From SYAN01 sp049459795 (GTDB lineage: Bacteria > Actinomycetota > Actinomycetes > Nanopelagicales > Nanopelagicaceae), in NCBI GenBank assembly GCA_049459795.1, contig JBMUDS010000040.1:1-8193 (forward strand): DNA of 8,193 nt. Reading direction: 5' to 3'. The position numbers and the translations under genes are program-made. Below are positions 1 to 7,137 of this stretch, piece after piece; positions within the stretch are counted from its first letter, which is position 1, and every line of letters starts with the position of its first letter. Under the pieces are notes generated by a model. The model was not told the origin of the DNA, did no database searches, and saw only the letters and a list, made by a program, of their open reading frames with translations.

Positions 1-28
1 CAGAATGATTCCGTTTCTCTCATCTCCC

Positions 29-34
29 TATGGA
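29..34 (+). promoter_or_regulatory. Possible -10 element for a leaderless PDZ-Lon mRNA
   Basis: TATGGA lies 6 nt before the ATG at 41, so transcription could start at the A of the start codon. No good Shine-Dalgarno sequence precedes this ATG and no convincing -35 is visible. The last base departs from the TAnnnT pattern seen at the other starts here, so this is the weakest of the set. Confidence 0.3.
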
Positions 35-40
35 TACGAG

Positions 41-1084
41 ATGACGCCGCTGCGACAGAAGAAGTCTCGTATCGGAATCCTCTTCTTGGCGATAGTGCTC
101 GTGATCGCGCTCGCTCTACCTCTTCCCTTCGTCATCTTCCGTCCTGGCACTCCCGAGAATGTCCTAGGTTCGATGATCACGGTGCCACAGAGTTATGCGA
201 ATCTCGACCTGGCATCGCGCGATGAGGAAGGCCAACTCTTACTCACGACGGTCTTCGTGACGACACCACGATCGCGAGTCTTCGGCGCGGAGATCTTGCG
301 GGCATGGATTCGCGGTGATGAAGCGGTCTATCCACGTGATGCGATCTACCCGCAAGGACAAGATGCGCGAGAGATCAAGAGCCAAGAACAGTTCGAGATG
401 ACGAGTTCGCAGCAATATGCGATCTACAACGCGCTCTCATTCCTTGGCTTCAAGGTCCCGACCGAGGCGCGAGTCGTCGAGATACTTAAGGAATCAGATG
501 CGATCGGAAAAGTCGAGATCGATGATGTGATTCGTACCGTCGATGGAAGAGATGTCGCTTCATCGAGTGAGATCGTAGAGATCGTCCGAAGTAAATCGCC
601 AGGGGATTCCATCACGATGGAAGTCGAGCGAGATGGTGTGCTCCGGACGGTACGAGATGTGAAGTTGATCGAGAATTCGCAAGGCGCCGCCATCGGATTG
701 TTCCTCGTGGTCGATTTCGATTCACCGGTGCCGATATCGATCGACATTAGAAATACCGGTGGACCGAGCGCTGGAATGATCTTCACGCTCGGCATCATCG
801 AGAAGATGACAGGAGAGGACCTACTCCGCGGTCGGAAGATCGCAGGTTCTGGCACCATCGATCTTGAAGGTCGCATCGGCGCGATCGGTGGCATCGAAGC
901 GAAGTTGATCGGTGCGCGGCGTAAGGGTGCGACGATCTTCTTGGCCTCGGTCAATAATTGTGATGACATCGCTCACATCCCCGATGGCCTCCAGGTGATT
1001 CCGGTGGCGACGCTCCGTGAAGCGGTCGAAGTCCTTCGTGATCCAGATCCCTCCAACCGCCCCACCTGCTCCTCTCCACAGTAG
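41..1084 (+). CDS. Membrane-anchored PDZ-Lon (S16) serine protease, YlbL family
   Basis: Predicted extracytoplasmic serine protease with a single N-terminal membrane anchor. Numbering from the ATG at 41 (347 aa): a basic start (RQKKSR), one hydrophobic helix at about 11-34, a PDZ domain at about 138-210, and a Lon C-terminal protease domain at about 217-333. The catalytic dyad is visible: Ser243 in GGPSAGM and Lys288 in GIEAKLIGA. The PDZ peptide-binding loop is somewhat degenerate (SDAIGKVEIDD). In Bacillus subtilis YlbL helps clear the division inhibitor YneA after DNA damage; the substrate here is unknown. An in-frame ATG at 5 would add 12 residues. I prefer 41 because the protein then begins just before its anchor and a -10-like TATGGA (29-34) lies at leaderless spacing. 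The gene is followed after 41 bp by the UPF0182 gene. The only two cysteines (307 and 343) lie near the C terminus. Family assignment is firm; the start is less so. Confidence 0.92.
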   Translation: MTPLRQKKSRIGILFLAIVLVIALALPLPFVIFRPGTPENVLGSMITVPQSYANLDLASRDEEGQLLLTTVFVTTPRSRVFGAEILRAWIRGDEAVYPRDAIYPQGQDAREIKSQEQFEMTSSQQYAIYNALSFLGFKVPTEARVVEILKESDAIGKVEIDDVIRTVDGRDVASSSEIVEIVRSKSPGDSITMEVERDGVLRTVRDVKLIENSQGAAIGLFLVVDFDSPVPISIDIRNTGGPSAGMIFTLGIIEKMTGEDLLRGRKIAGSGTIDLEGRIGAIGGIEAKLIGARRKGATIFLASVNNCDDIAHIPDGLQVIPVATLREAVEVLRDPDPSNRPTCSSPQ

Positions 1085-1113
1085 CTCCCGGTAGCGGTCC
1101 CAGAACGTTTAGG

Positions 1114-1119
1114 TAGGTT
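1114..1119 (+). promoter_or_regulatory. Candidate -10 element for leaderless UPF0182 transcript
   Basis: TAGGTT matches the actinobacterial TAnnnT -10 pattern and is followed by exactly six bases (ACGCCC) before the ATG at 1126. That spacing places the transcription start on the start codon. No clear -35 is seen 16-18 bp upstream. The same bases form a partial Shine-Dalgarno (AGGTAGG, 1111-1117), so a read-through transcript from the protease gene with conventional initiation remains possible. Confidence 0.4.
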
Positions 1120-1125
1120 ACGCCC

Positions 1126-4047
1126 ATGACTTTTGGCGATTTCTCCAACAGTAACTTCAACAATCCGTTCCGCGGTTTCGCCCGCCCAGCAGGAGGAAGG
1201 CGTCGCCCCGGACCTCTAGCGATCACCTTCATCGTCTTCGCAGTGCTCGCCTCAGTCCTTGTCTCTTTGAGTGGTTTCTACACCGATTACCTCTGGTTCA
1301 GATCGGTCGACTTCACCAATGTCTGGTCGACAGTCCTTCTGACCAAAGCATCACTCTTCGTTCTTTTCGGCCTCCTCACCGCTCTGATCCTCACCATCAA
1401 CATTGTGATCGCCTATCGGAAGCGTCCTATCTACGTTCCACTGACCATGGAAGCCGACAACTTGGAGCGTTATCGAACCCAGATCGAGCCGATCAAGAGG
1501 TTGATCACTCTTGGCATCTTCGTCGTCTTCTTCTATTTCGCAGGATCGTCAGCGACGAATCTCTGGCAGGACTGGTTGCTCTTTAGGAACGGCGACGACT
1601 TCGGCGTTACAGATCCGCAATTCAATATGGATGTCTCGTTCTTCGTCTTCCAGTTGCCCTTCTATCAAGCGTTGATCGGGTGGGGCATCTCGACGATGGT
1701 GCTCACACTTCTTGCGACGGCTGCAGTCCATTACCTCTATGGCGGCATTCGGCCACAGGTCAAGGAAGATCGCACCACGGTCTCAGCGAGGGTCCAACTC
1801 TCTGTCCTTCTAGGCATCTTCGTCCTCTTGAAAGCGGTCGCCTACTGGTTCGATCGTTATGCGCTCTCGCTCAAAGACAGTCGATTGATCACTGGACTTA
1901 CTTTCACAGATGTCAACGCGGTCTTGCCTGCGAAGGCGATCCTCGCTGGTATCGCCGTGATCTGCGCACTCCTCTTCTTCGCGAACATCATCCGCCGTTC
2001 CTGGGTACTTCCTGCAGCGGGTACTGCACTCCTTCTCATATCTTCGCTCTTGATCTCGGGAATCTATCCAGCGTTGATCCAACAATTCCAAGTCCGTCCC
2101 TCTGAGTCACAGAAGGAAGCGCCCTACATCCAGCGCAATATCGAAGCGACTCGCGCCGCATACGGTCTCGACGGGATCGATGTGAAGGATTACGTCGCGA
2201 CGATCCAGACCACCGCGGGTCAACTCTCAGACGATGCTGCGACGATCAACAACATCCGACTCATGGATCCGAATGTCCTCTCTGCGACCTTCCGCCAATT
2301 GCAGCAGCTCAAGCAGTACTACACCTTCCCTGCTTCTCTCGACATCGATCGCTATACGATCGATGGGGTGCAGCGTGATGCTGTCGTCGCTGTCCGTGAA
2401 GTCAATATCGAAGGCAACCCGCAACGTAACTGGATCAATGATCACCTGGTCTACACACATGGTTTCGGCTTCGTGGCAGCTTTTGGAAATTCCCGTGACC
2501 CCGATGGAAAGCCGAACTTCATCGTCGGCGATGTGCCCCCAACGGATGGGCTCGGTGAGTTCGAACCACGGATCTATTTCGGTGAGAACGTCCCTGACTA
2601 TTCGATCGTGGGCAGCACCAGTGATGAGCCGATCGAGTTCGACTATCCAGATGACAATTCCCCCAATGGCCAGAAGAACTACACCTATACCGGTGAAGGC
2701 GGCGTGCCTGTTGGATCACTGTTGCGTCGACTCCTTTTCGCAATCAACTATCAGGAGCAGCGCATCCTGCTTTCGAACTTGATCCGCTCTGACTCCAAGA
2801 TCCTCTACAACCGCAACCCGCGTGAGCGAGTCGAAAAGGTCGCGCCCTGGCTCACCCTTGATGGGGATACCTATCCAGCCGTGATCGATGGTCGCGTCGT
2901 ATGGATGCTCGATGGTTACACCACAAGCGCTGGTTATCCCTATTCGCGACGAAGCACCCTTGCGATCGGTGCACCTGAGATCTTCACTCAGCAATCACTC
3001 TTTGCGACGAGTGCGAGCCAGACCGTCAATTACATCCGTAACTCCGTGAAGGCGACGGTCGATGCATATGACGGCACCGTCACTCTTTATGCCTGGGAAG
3101 AGAACGATCCCGTCCTCAAAGCGTGGTCCAAGGCTTTCGATGGAAGTGTGAAGCCGCGTAGCGAGATGAGTGATGCACTCATAAGTCATGTCCGCTACCC
3201 AGAGGATATGTTCCGTGCGCAACGCGAGATCCTCTCCGCGTATCACGTTGGAAATGCGAATGCTTTCTACAACGGTCAGGATTTCTGGCGCGTTCCGCGA
3301 GATCCATCGACGTTGGGTGCCAATGCTGGCGCGCAACCGCCGTACTACTACACCCTGCAATTGCCGGGAGAGAAGAAGCCTTCGTTCTCCATATCGACAC
3401 CATTCGTACCACGAGGTGGTCGTGAGAACCTATCTGCATTCGCAGTTGTGAACTCCGATCCAGGTCCGGACTACGGTAAGTGGACGGTGTTGGTCTTGCC
3501 GCGTTCAACTAACGTCGCAGGTCCGTCACAGGTCGCTTCGAACTTCGAAGCGAAGCCTGAGGTCGCACTCGAACTCTCACTCCTTCGACAAGGTGGCGCG
3601 AACGTCGTTCTCGGTAACTTGTTGACATTGCCTGTAGGTGGCGGACTTCTCTACGTCCAACCGGTCTACGTTCAAGCGACTGCGAATACCGCTGCATATC
3701 CGTTGCTTCAGAAAGTCTTGGTCTCCTTCGGTGATCAGATCGGATTCGACGACACCGTCAAGGGTGCTCTCGATCAAGTCTTCGGTGGAAACTCTGGTGA
3801 TTCGCTCGGAACAGGAGTGGATTCACAAGGAGGAAGCGGCGGAACCGGTAGTGGTGCTGGTGGAAGTGATGCAGGTACTGATTCCGGCACGACGAACTCT
3901 GCACTTCAAGCAGCGCTACGAAGTGCGCAACAAGCGCTTCGTGATGCGGATGCGGCTCTCAAAGCAGGAGATTTCACTGCATATGGACGCGCGCAGGATC
4001 GCTTGAAGGCAGCGATCGAAGCAGCGATTTCAGCACAGAACCGTTAA
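1126..4047 (+). CDS. UPF0182 family large integral membrane protein
   Basis: A 973-residue protein of the UPF0182 family, whose biochemical function is unknown. About seven hydrophobic segments are visible at 31-50, 69-96, 126-141, 171-206, 224-245, 268-287 and 294-316. They are followed by a large soluble region (about 317-886), presumably outside the membrane. I recognise the family-like stretches NWINDHLVYTHGFG (435-448) and PRIYFGE (481-487). A Gly/Ser/Asp linker (about 887-924) leads to a helical C-terminal tail (925-973) rich in Ala, with spaced Asp, Lys and Gln (LKAGDFTAYGRAQDRL). This long linker-plus-tail layout is usual for actinobacterial members. It lies 41 bp after the PDZ-Lon gene on the same strand, an arrangement I also recall in mycobacteria, which suggests a shared envelope role (inference). 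Translation from the ATG at 1126 may be leaderless or use the partial SD AGGTAGG at 1111-1117. The reading frame is intact and full length. Confidence 0.93.
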   Translation: MTFGDFSNSNFNNPFRGFARPAGGRRRPGPLAITFIVFAVLASVLVSLSGFYTDYLWFRSVDFTNVWSTVLLTKASLFVLFGLLTALILTINIVIAYRKRPIYVPLTMEADNLERYRTQIEPIKRLITLGIFVVFFYFAGSSATNLWQDWLLFRNGDDFGVTDPQFNMDVSFFVFQLPFYQALIGWGISTMVLTLLATAAVHYLYGGIRPQVKEDRTTVSARVQLSVLLGIFVLLKAVAYWFDRYALSLKDSRLITGLTFTDVNAVLPAKAILAGIAVICALLFFANIIRRSWVLPAAGTALLLISSLLISGIYPALIQQFQVRPSESQKEAPYIQRNIEATRAAYGLDGIDVKDYVATIQTTAGQLSDDAATINNIRLMDPNVLSATFRQLQQLKQYYTFPASLDIDRYTIDGVQRDAVVAVREVNIEGNPQRNWINDHLVYTHGFGFVAAFGNSRDPDGKPNFIVGDVPPTDGLGEFEPRIYFGENVPDYSIVGSTSDEPIEFDYPDDNSPNGQKNYTYTGEGGVPVGSLLRRLLFAINYQEQRILLSNLIRSDSKILYNRNPRERVEKVAPWLTLDGDTYPAVIDGRVVWMLDGYTTSAGYPYSRRSTLAIGAPEIFTQQSLFATSASQTVNYIRNSVKATVDAYDGTVTLYAWEENDPVLKAWSKAFDGSVKPRSEMSDALISHVRYPEDMFRAQREILSAYHVGNANAFYNGQDFWRVPRDPSTLGANAGAQPPYYYTLQLPGEKKPSFSISTPFVPRGGRENLSAFAVVNSDPGPDYGKWTVLVLPRSTNVAGPSQVASNFEAKPEVALELSLLRQGGANVVLGNLLTLPVGGGLLYVQPVYVQATANTAAYPLLQKVLVSFGDQIGFDDTVKGALDQVFGGNSGDSLGTGVDSQGGSGGTGSGAGGSDAGTDSGTTNSALQAALRSAQQALRDADAALKAGDFTAYGRAQDRLKAAIEAAISAQNR

Positions 4048-4057
4048 CCGCTACTAT
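4029..4057 (+). promoter_or_regulatory. Candidate tRNA-fMet promoter
   Basis: TTCAGC (4029-4034, 3 of 6 matches to TTGACA) and TACTAT (4052-4057, 5 of 6 to TATAAT) are separated by 17 bp. The predicted start near 4064 leaves a leader of about 7 nt before the mature tRNA. The -35 lies inside the last codons of the UPF0182 gene and the -10 just past its stop. This would make tRNA expression independent of the upstream gene. Confidence 0.45.
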
Positions 4058-4070
4058 TCCCGCTTACCGA

Positions 4071-4147
<77 letters not shown>

Positions 4148-4170
4148 GTTCTGAAGGCATAGGTTCTGAA
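4148..4170 (+). repeat. Short direct repeat downstream of tRNA
   Basis: GTTCTGAA occurs at 4148-4155 and again at 4163-4170, a 15-bp period, just after the tRNA 3' end. The second copy extends to the palindrome GTTCTGAAC (4163-4171). No function is assigned. It contains no T-run, so it is not an intrinsic terminator. Confidence 0.4.
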
Positions 4171-4199
4171 CGTATTCGCTGTGTGACCTTGCCGGTCTA

Positions 4200-4228
4200 T
4201 AGACGTGGGCGCCAAGGCTCCGTACGTT
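4200..4228 (+). promoter_or_regulatory. Candidate promoter of the small membrane protein gene (leaderless)
   Basis: TAGACG (4200-4205, 4 of 6 to TTGACA) is followed after 17 bp by TACGTT (4223-4228), which fits TAnnnT. Six bases (CCGCAC) separate it from the ATG at 4235. The geometry predicts a leaderless mRNA starting at that ATG. It also argues against using the upstream in-frame GTG at 4205, which would overlap the -35. Confidence 0.45.
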
Positions 4229-4234
4229 CCGCAC

Positions 4235-4615
4235 ATGAGGAAACTGCGGCGGCTCATACCCGGGTTGGTGACCGTCTCACTCCTTTTCAATGCACTCCTT
4301 CTCTTCTCAGTGACATTGGATCTCGCGTGGGCGAGAACACGAGCTGCAGGCGGGCAATTCGAAGAGTTCCCCATTGTGTTGCGGATCCTCTACTTCCTCA
4401 TGGGAATTGTGATGATCCTCTTGCTTCGCTTCTATCTTCGACGTGAGGGGCGACAGATATCGCACCGTGAGTCGAAACAATCTCGGTGGATCTCGATCAT
4501 CTTCTTCGTGAGCACTGCGATGCAGTTGATCTCACGTTCTGCGGATGAGCGATGGAATGCGATTCCGGCAGTGATCATCGCTTACGGATTCTTAAGACTC
4601 TCCCGGCGAAGGTGA
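4235..4615 (+). CDS. Small multi-pass membrane protein, function unknown
   Basis: I do not recognise this family. The 126-residue product starts with a basic stretch (MRKLRRL) and has about four hydrophobic segments at 9-31, 46-68, 84-100 and 107-122, with an Arg-rich C terminus (RLSRRR). Basic residues cluster after segment 2 (RFYLRREGR) and at both ends, so the N and C termini are probably cytoplasmic. It has no cysteine or histidine cluster and no recognisable catalytic motif. An in-frame GTG at 4205 would add ten residues (MGAKAPYVPH); I chose the ATG at 4235 because the candidate promoter is spaced for it and neither start has a good Shine-Dalgarno. Its stop is 1 bp from the stop of the convergent copper ATPase gene, with no terminator between. 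Codon style (frequent GATC) matches the neighbours, so there is no sign of recent transfer. Confidence 0.72.
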   Translation: MRKLRRLIPGLVTVSLLFNALLLFSVTLDLAWARTRAAGGQFEEFPIVLRILYFLMGIVMILLLRFYLRREGRQISHRESKQSRWISIIFFVSTAMQLISRSADERWNAIPAVIIAYGFLRLSRRR

Positions 4616-4616
4616 T

Positions 4617-7085
4617 CTAACGCAGCGCTCGTTTGAGGCGTAACGAGTTGAGTACGACGAAGAGCGATGAGAGGGCCATGGCGCCACCAGCGATCATCGG
4701 ATTGAGCAGACCAAGGGCAGCGATCGGTATTCCGATCGTGTTGTAGAGGAAGGCCCAGAGCAAATTCCCGCGAATCGTTCTTAGGGTGCGCTTCGAGAGT
4801 TTGAGTGAGTCGATCACGCCATGGAGTTCAGGGCGCATCATGGTGATATCCGCTGAGGCGATCGCAGTATCAGTACCGGTGCCCATCGCCATAGAGAGGT
4901 CGGCTTGTGCAAGGGCAGCGGCGTCATTGACGCCATCTCCGATCATTAGCACATGCTTGCCCTCGTCTTGAAGTGCTTTGGTCTTTGCGATCTTCGCCTC
5001 AGGAGAAGCGCCACCAATGCGATTCTTCTCAGGGATGCCAACAACGTCGCCTATGTGTGCGACCGCAGCTTCAGAATCCCCAGAGATCACCCAACTCTCA
5101 ACGCCACGTCGCGAGAGATTCTCAATCACTTTCCTTGCATCGCTTCGTAACGTGTCACCGACTTCGAATGCAGCAAGGACTTCACCGTCGAGAGCAAGGA
5201 CTGATACGGAGTTGCCATTCGATGTGGCACTCTCGACTGCTTCCTTGATCACGGGTGGAAGCGAGAAGGTCGCTCGAGTGACTGCTGAGGCAGAGCCAAG
5301 GATGACGGGGAGGTCGTGGCCATCGATCTCTATTCGTGCGGCAAGTCCTGAACCAGGTGTCTCCGTGAAGTCCTTGAGAGTTTGAGGGCCCGTCAAAGAC
5401 CCAGTACCCGTCAAGGATCCAGTACCGGTCATGGATTCCTTCATCGCATAGCGAGCAATCGCACGAGAGACGGGGTGATTGCTCTCTTTACTTAAAGTGT
5501 GGGCGATCGCAGCCATGAATCTCGCGTTTGCTCCTTCATCACCGGTGATCTTTGCTGCTGGATTGATCGTCACCTTCTGCACCTGCATCTTGCCGGTGGT
5601 GAGAGTTCCGGTCTTATCGAAGATCACGGTGTCGATCTTTGAGGCGATCTCGATGGAGCGGACTTTGCGCAACACGATCCCTGAACGAGCGCCCTCACCG
5701 GATGCGACGAGAAGTGCGACAGGAGTTGCTAGACCGAGTGCACATGGACATGCGATGACAAGAAGTGAGACCGATGCCGTGACTGCTTCCTGCAAGGTGC
5801 CAAAGCCGAATCCATACCACGCAAAGAAAGTGGCGATGCTTGCAAGGACGACAATCGGAACGAAGATGGAACTGATCTTGTCGACGAGTCGTTGCACAGG
5901 TGCCTTCTCACTCTGTGCCGTCATCACCATCTGAGTGATGCGCGAGAGCTCACTATCGCGTCCGACGCGCTCTGCTTCGATCACAAGGCGAGAGGTTAAG
6001 TTGATTGCACCACTTGTCACTTGATCGCCGATCGTCACATCGACCGGGAGTGATTCGCCGGTGATGAACGAGTTATCGATTCCACTCGCTCCGTCGACGA
6101 CGAGACCATCAGCAGGGATGCGATCACCAGGTCGCACGACGAATCGATCTCCGACGCGGAGGTTCTCGATGGGGGCAATCACCTCTTCGTAGCCTCGATC
6201 TTTACTACCGCGAAGGATCACGACCTCCTTCGAACCGAGTGCAAGGAGGTGGGCAAGAGCAGAACCCGCGCGATGCTTTGCGCGCGATTCGAAGTAGCGG
6301 CCAAGGATGATGAAGAAGAGGACGCCGGCCGCGACTTCGGCGTAGATATCGCCTTCACCCGTGGAATTCGCGTAGATGGACCAACCGAAGGCAGTGAGTG
6401 AGCCGAGCGAGACGAGAGTATCCATCGTCGGATGGAAGAGATTGCGCCAACCTGCACGATGGATCGGCCAGGCGAGGAGGAGGACGATCGGAGCGGTGAG
6501 TGCGATGACGAGCCATCCATGTGCCGAATAGGTCGGATGCAAGAGATTGAATCGAGTGATGGTCTCGTGGATGAAATCATCGATTGGTTCATGGAATCGC
6601 ATCGTCATCGAGATCGCGATCGCGGGGATAGCGAAGATGGCTGTGATCAGAGTCCTGATTCCAAGGCCACGTGTTCTTGAGAACGAGTCATTCTCATCGG
6701 TGCGAACTTTCGCTTCGTATCCCGCCTTCTTTACTTGGTCGATGAGCGTCTTCGCTTTCATTCCCTTCGGTACCAGCACATGAGCGCTCTCTGTCGCGAA
6801 ATTGACCGTTGCGCTCGCCCCATCGACTCGATTGAGCGCGCCTTCGACCGTTGCGACGCATGACGAGCATGTCATCCCCGAGATCTTGAGGTCGATCTGT
6901 TCTAGTTCGTTGATGCTGGTAGTTGCGCTAGTGGTTGCGCCGTTAGTGGAGCTATTGGAAGCGCTTGTCGGAGCCCCGTCATCAAATTGGGAGAGAAGTC
7001 CACCTTCTATCTTGCGAAATGGCGATTTCATAAGGTCGCCGACTGGAATGAGTGCTGGCTCTGAGCTGGGCTTCTTGTCCGTCAT
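4617..7085 (-). CDS. copA: Cu(I)-exporting P1B-1-type ATPase
   Basis: An 822-residue heavy-metal P-type ATPase that uses ATP to pump monovalent copper out across the cytoplasmic membrane. In order: an N-terminal extension of about 60 residues; one HMA domain at about 64-128 with GMTCSSC (Cys73, Cys76); membrane helices; the actuator-domain TGE (342-344); the metal-site CPC (446-448); the phosphorylation motif DKTGT with Asp490; the P1B-specific His-Pro (537-538); and GDGVND (716-721). Later helices carry Tyr-Asn (781-782) and MxxSS (803-807). With CPC these are the signature of Cu(I) transport rather than Zn/Cd. Two oddities are a Ser/Thr-rich repeat linker before the HMA domain (about 38-58) and a repeated SLTGTG insert at 551-566, just after the His-Pro motif. 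The ATG at 7083-7085 is preceded by a good SD, GAGGAA. It lies 52 bp downstream of hisN, probably cotranscribed. No CsoR/CopY-type operator, chaperone or regulator is visible. Confidence 0.95.
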   Translation of the reverse strand: MTDKKPSSEPALIPVGDLMKSPFRKIEGGLLSQFDDGAPTSASNSSTNGATTSATTSINELEQIDLKISGMTCSSCVATVEGALNRVDGASATVNFATESAHVLVPKGMKAKTLIDQVKKAGYEAKVRTDENDSFSRTRGLGIRTLITAIFAIPAIAISMTMRFHEPIDDFIHETITRFNLLHPTYSAHGWLVIALTAPIVLLLAWPIHRAGWRNLFHPTMDTLVSLGSLTAFGWSIYANSTGEGDIYAEVAAGVLFFIILGRYFESRAKHRAGSALAHLLALGSKEVVILRGSKDRGYEEVIAPIENLRVGDRFVVRPGDRIPADGLVVDGASGIDNSFITGESLPVDVTIGDQVTSGAINLTSRLVIEAERVGRDSELSRITQMVMTAQSEKAPVQRLVDKISSIFVPIVVLASIATFFAWYGFGFGTLQEAVTASVSLLVIACPCALGLATPVALLVASGEGARSGIVLRKVRSIEIASKIDTVIFDKTGTLTTGKMQVQKVTINPAAKITGDEGANARFMAAIAHTLSKESNHPVSRAIARYAMKESMTGTGSLTGTGSLTGPQTLKDFTETPGSGLAARIEIDGHDLPVILGSASAVTRATFSLPPVIKEAVESATSNGNSVSVLALDGEVLAAFEVGDTLRSDARKVIENLSRRGVESWVISGDSEAAVAHIGDVVGIPEKNRIGGASPEAKIAKTKALQDEGKHVLMIGDGVNDAAALAQADLSMAMGTGTDTAIASADITMMRPELHGVIDSLKLSKRTLRTIRGNLLWAFLYNTIGIPIAALGLLNPMIAGGAMALSSLFVVLNSLRLKRALR
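5391..5426 (-). repeat. 18-bp in-frame tandem repeat in the copper ATPase gene
   Basis: Two adjacent 18-bp units (5391-5408 and 5409-5426) agree at 16 of 18 positions. A degenerate third copy begins at 5427. On the coding strand they encode SLTGTG-like hexapeptides within residues 551-566, in the nucleotide-binding domain just after the His-Pro motif. Being a multiple of three, the repeat preserves the frame. Confidence 0.8.
6915..6938 (-). repeat. 12-bp in-frame tandem repeat in the copper ATPase linker
   Basis: Two 12-bp units match at 10 of 12 positions and encode ATTS-ATTS (residues 50-57). They lie in the Ser/Thr/Asn-rich linker between the N-terminal extension and the HMA metal-binding domain. 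A flexible tether is the likely structural result. Confidence 0.6.
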
Positions 7086-7088
7086 GTT

Positions 7089-7124
7089 CTATTCCTCATT
7101 GCCTCTATTACTCATGGCCCACAT
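7089..7124 (-). other. Possible 11-codon leader ORF in the hisN-copA gap
   Basis: An ATG at 7122-7124 opens a short frame, MWAMSNRGNEE, ending at TAG (7089-7091). It is in frame with the ATPase start and three bases before it, and its last codons overlap the ATPase SD. An AAGGTG overlapping the hisN stop could serve as its own ribosome site. Translation is not shown by the sequence; such a short frame may be chance. Confidence 0.2.
7092..7097 (-). promoter_or_regulatory. Ribosome binding site of the copper ATPase gene
   Basis: On the coding strand GAGGAA is followed by six bases before the ATG at 7083-7085, a near-ideal Shine-Dalgarno. It supports the chosen start and translation as a downstream operon gene. 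It contrasts with the other genes here, which lack a clear SD. Confidence 0.7.
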
Positions 7125-7137
7125 GATCCAAAGCACC

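Noticed and set aside
424..969. 181-residue open frame on the minus strand inside the protease gene
   Set aside because: It lies wholly opposite an intact gene with clear catalytic motifs. Its translation is Ser/Arg/Pro-rich with no recognisable domain.
2234..2782. 182-residue open frame on the plus strand inside the UPF0182 gene
   Set aside because: It is a frame-shifted shadow of a continuous family member, with low-complexity Ser-rich translation and no family features.
4978..5934. Plus-strand open frames opposite the copper ATPase (e.g. 4978-5385, 5479-5934)
   Set aside because: They run antisense to the DKTGT, CPC and GDGVND coding region. Their openness follows from codon bias in the true frame.
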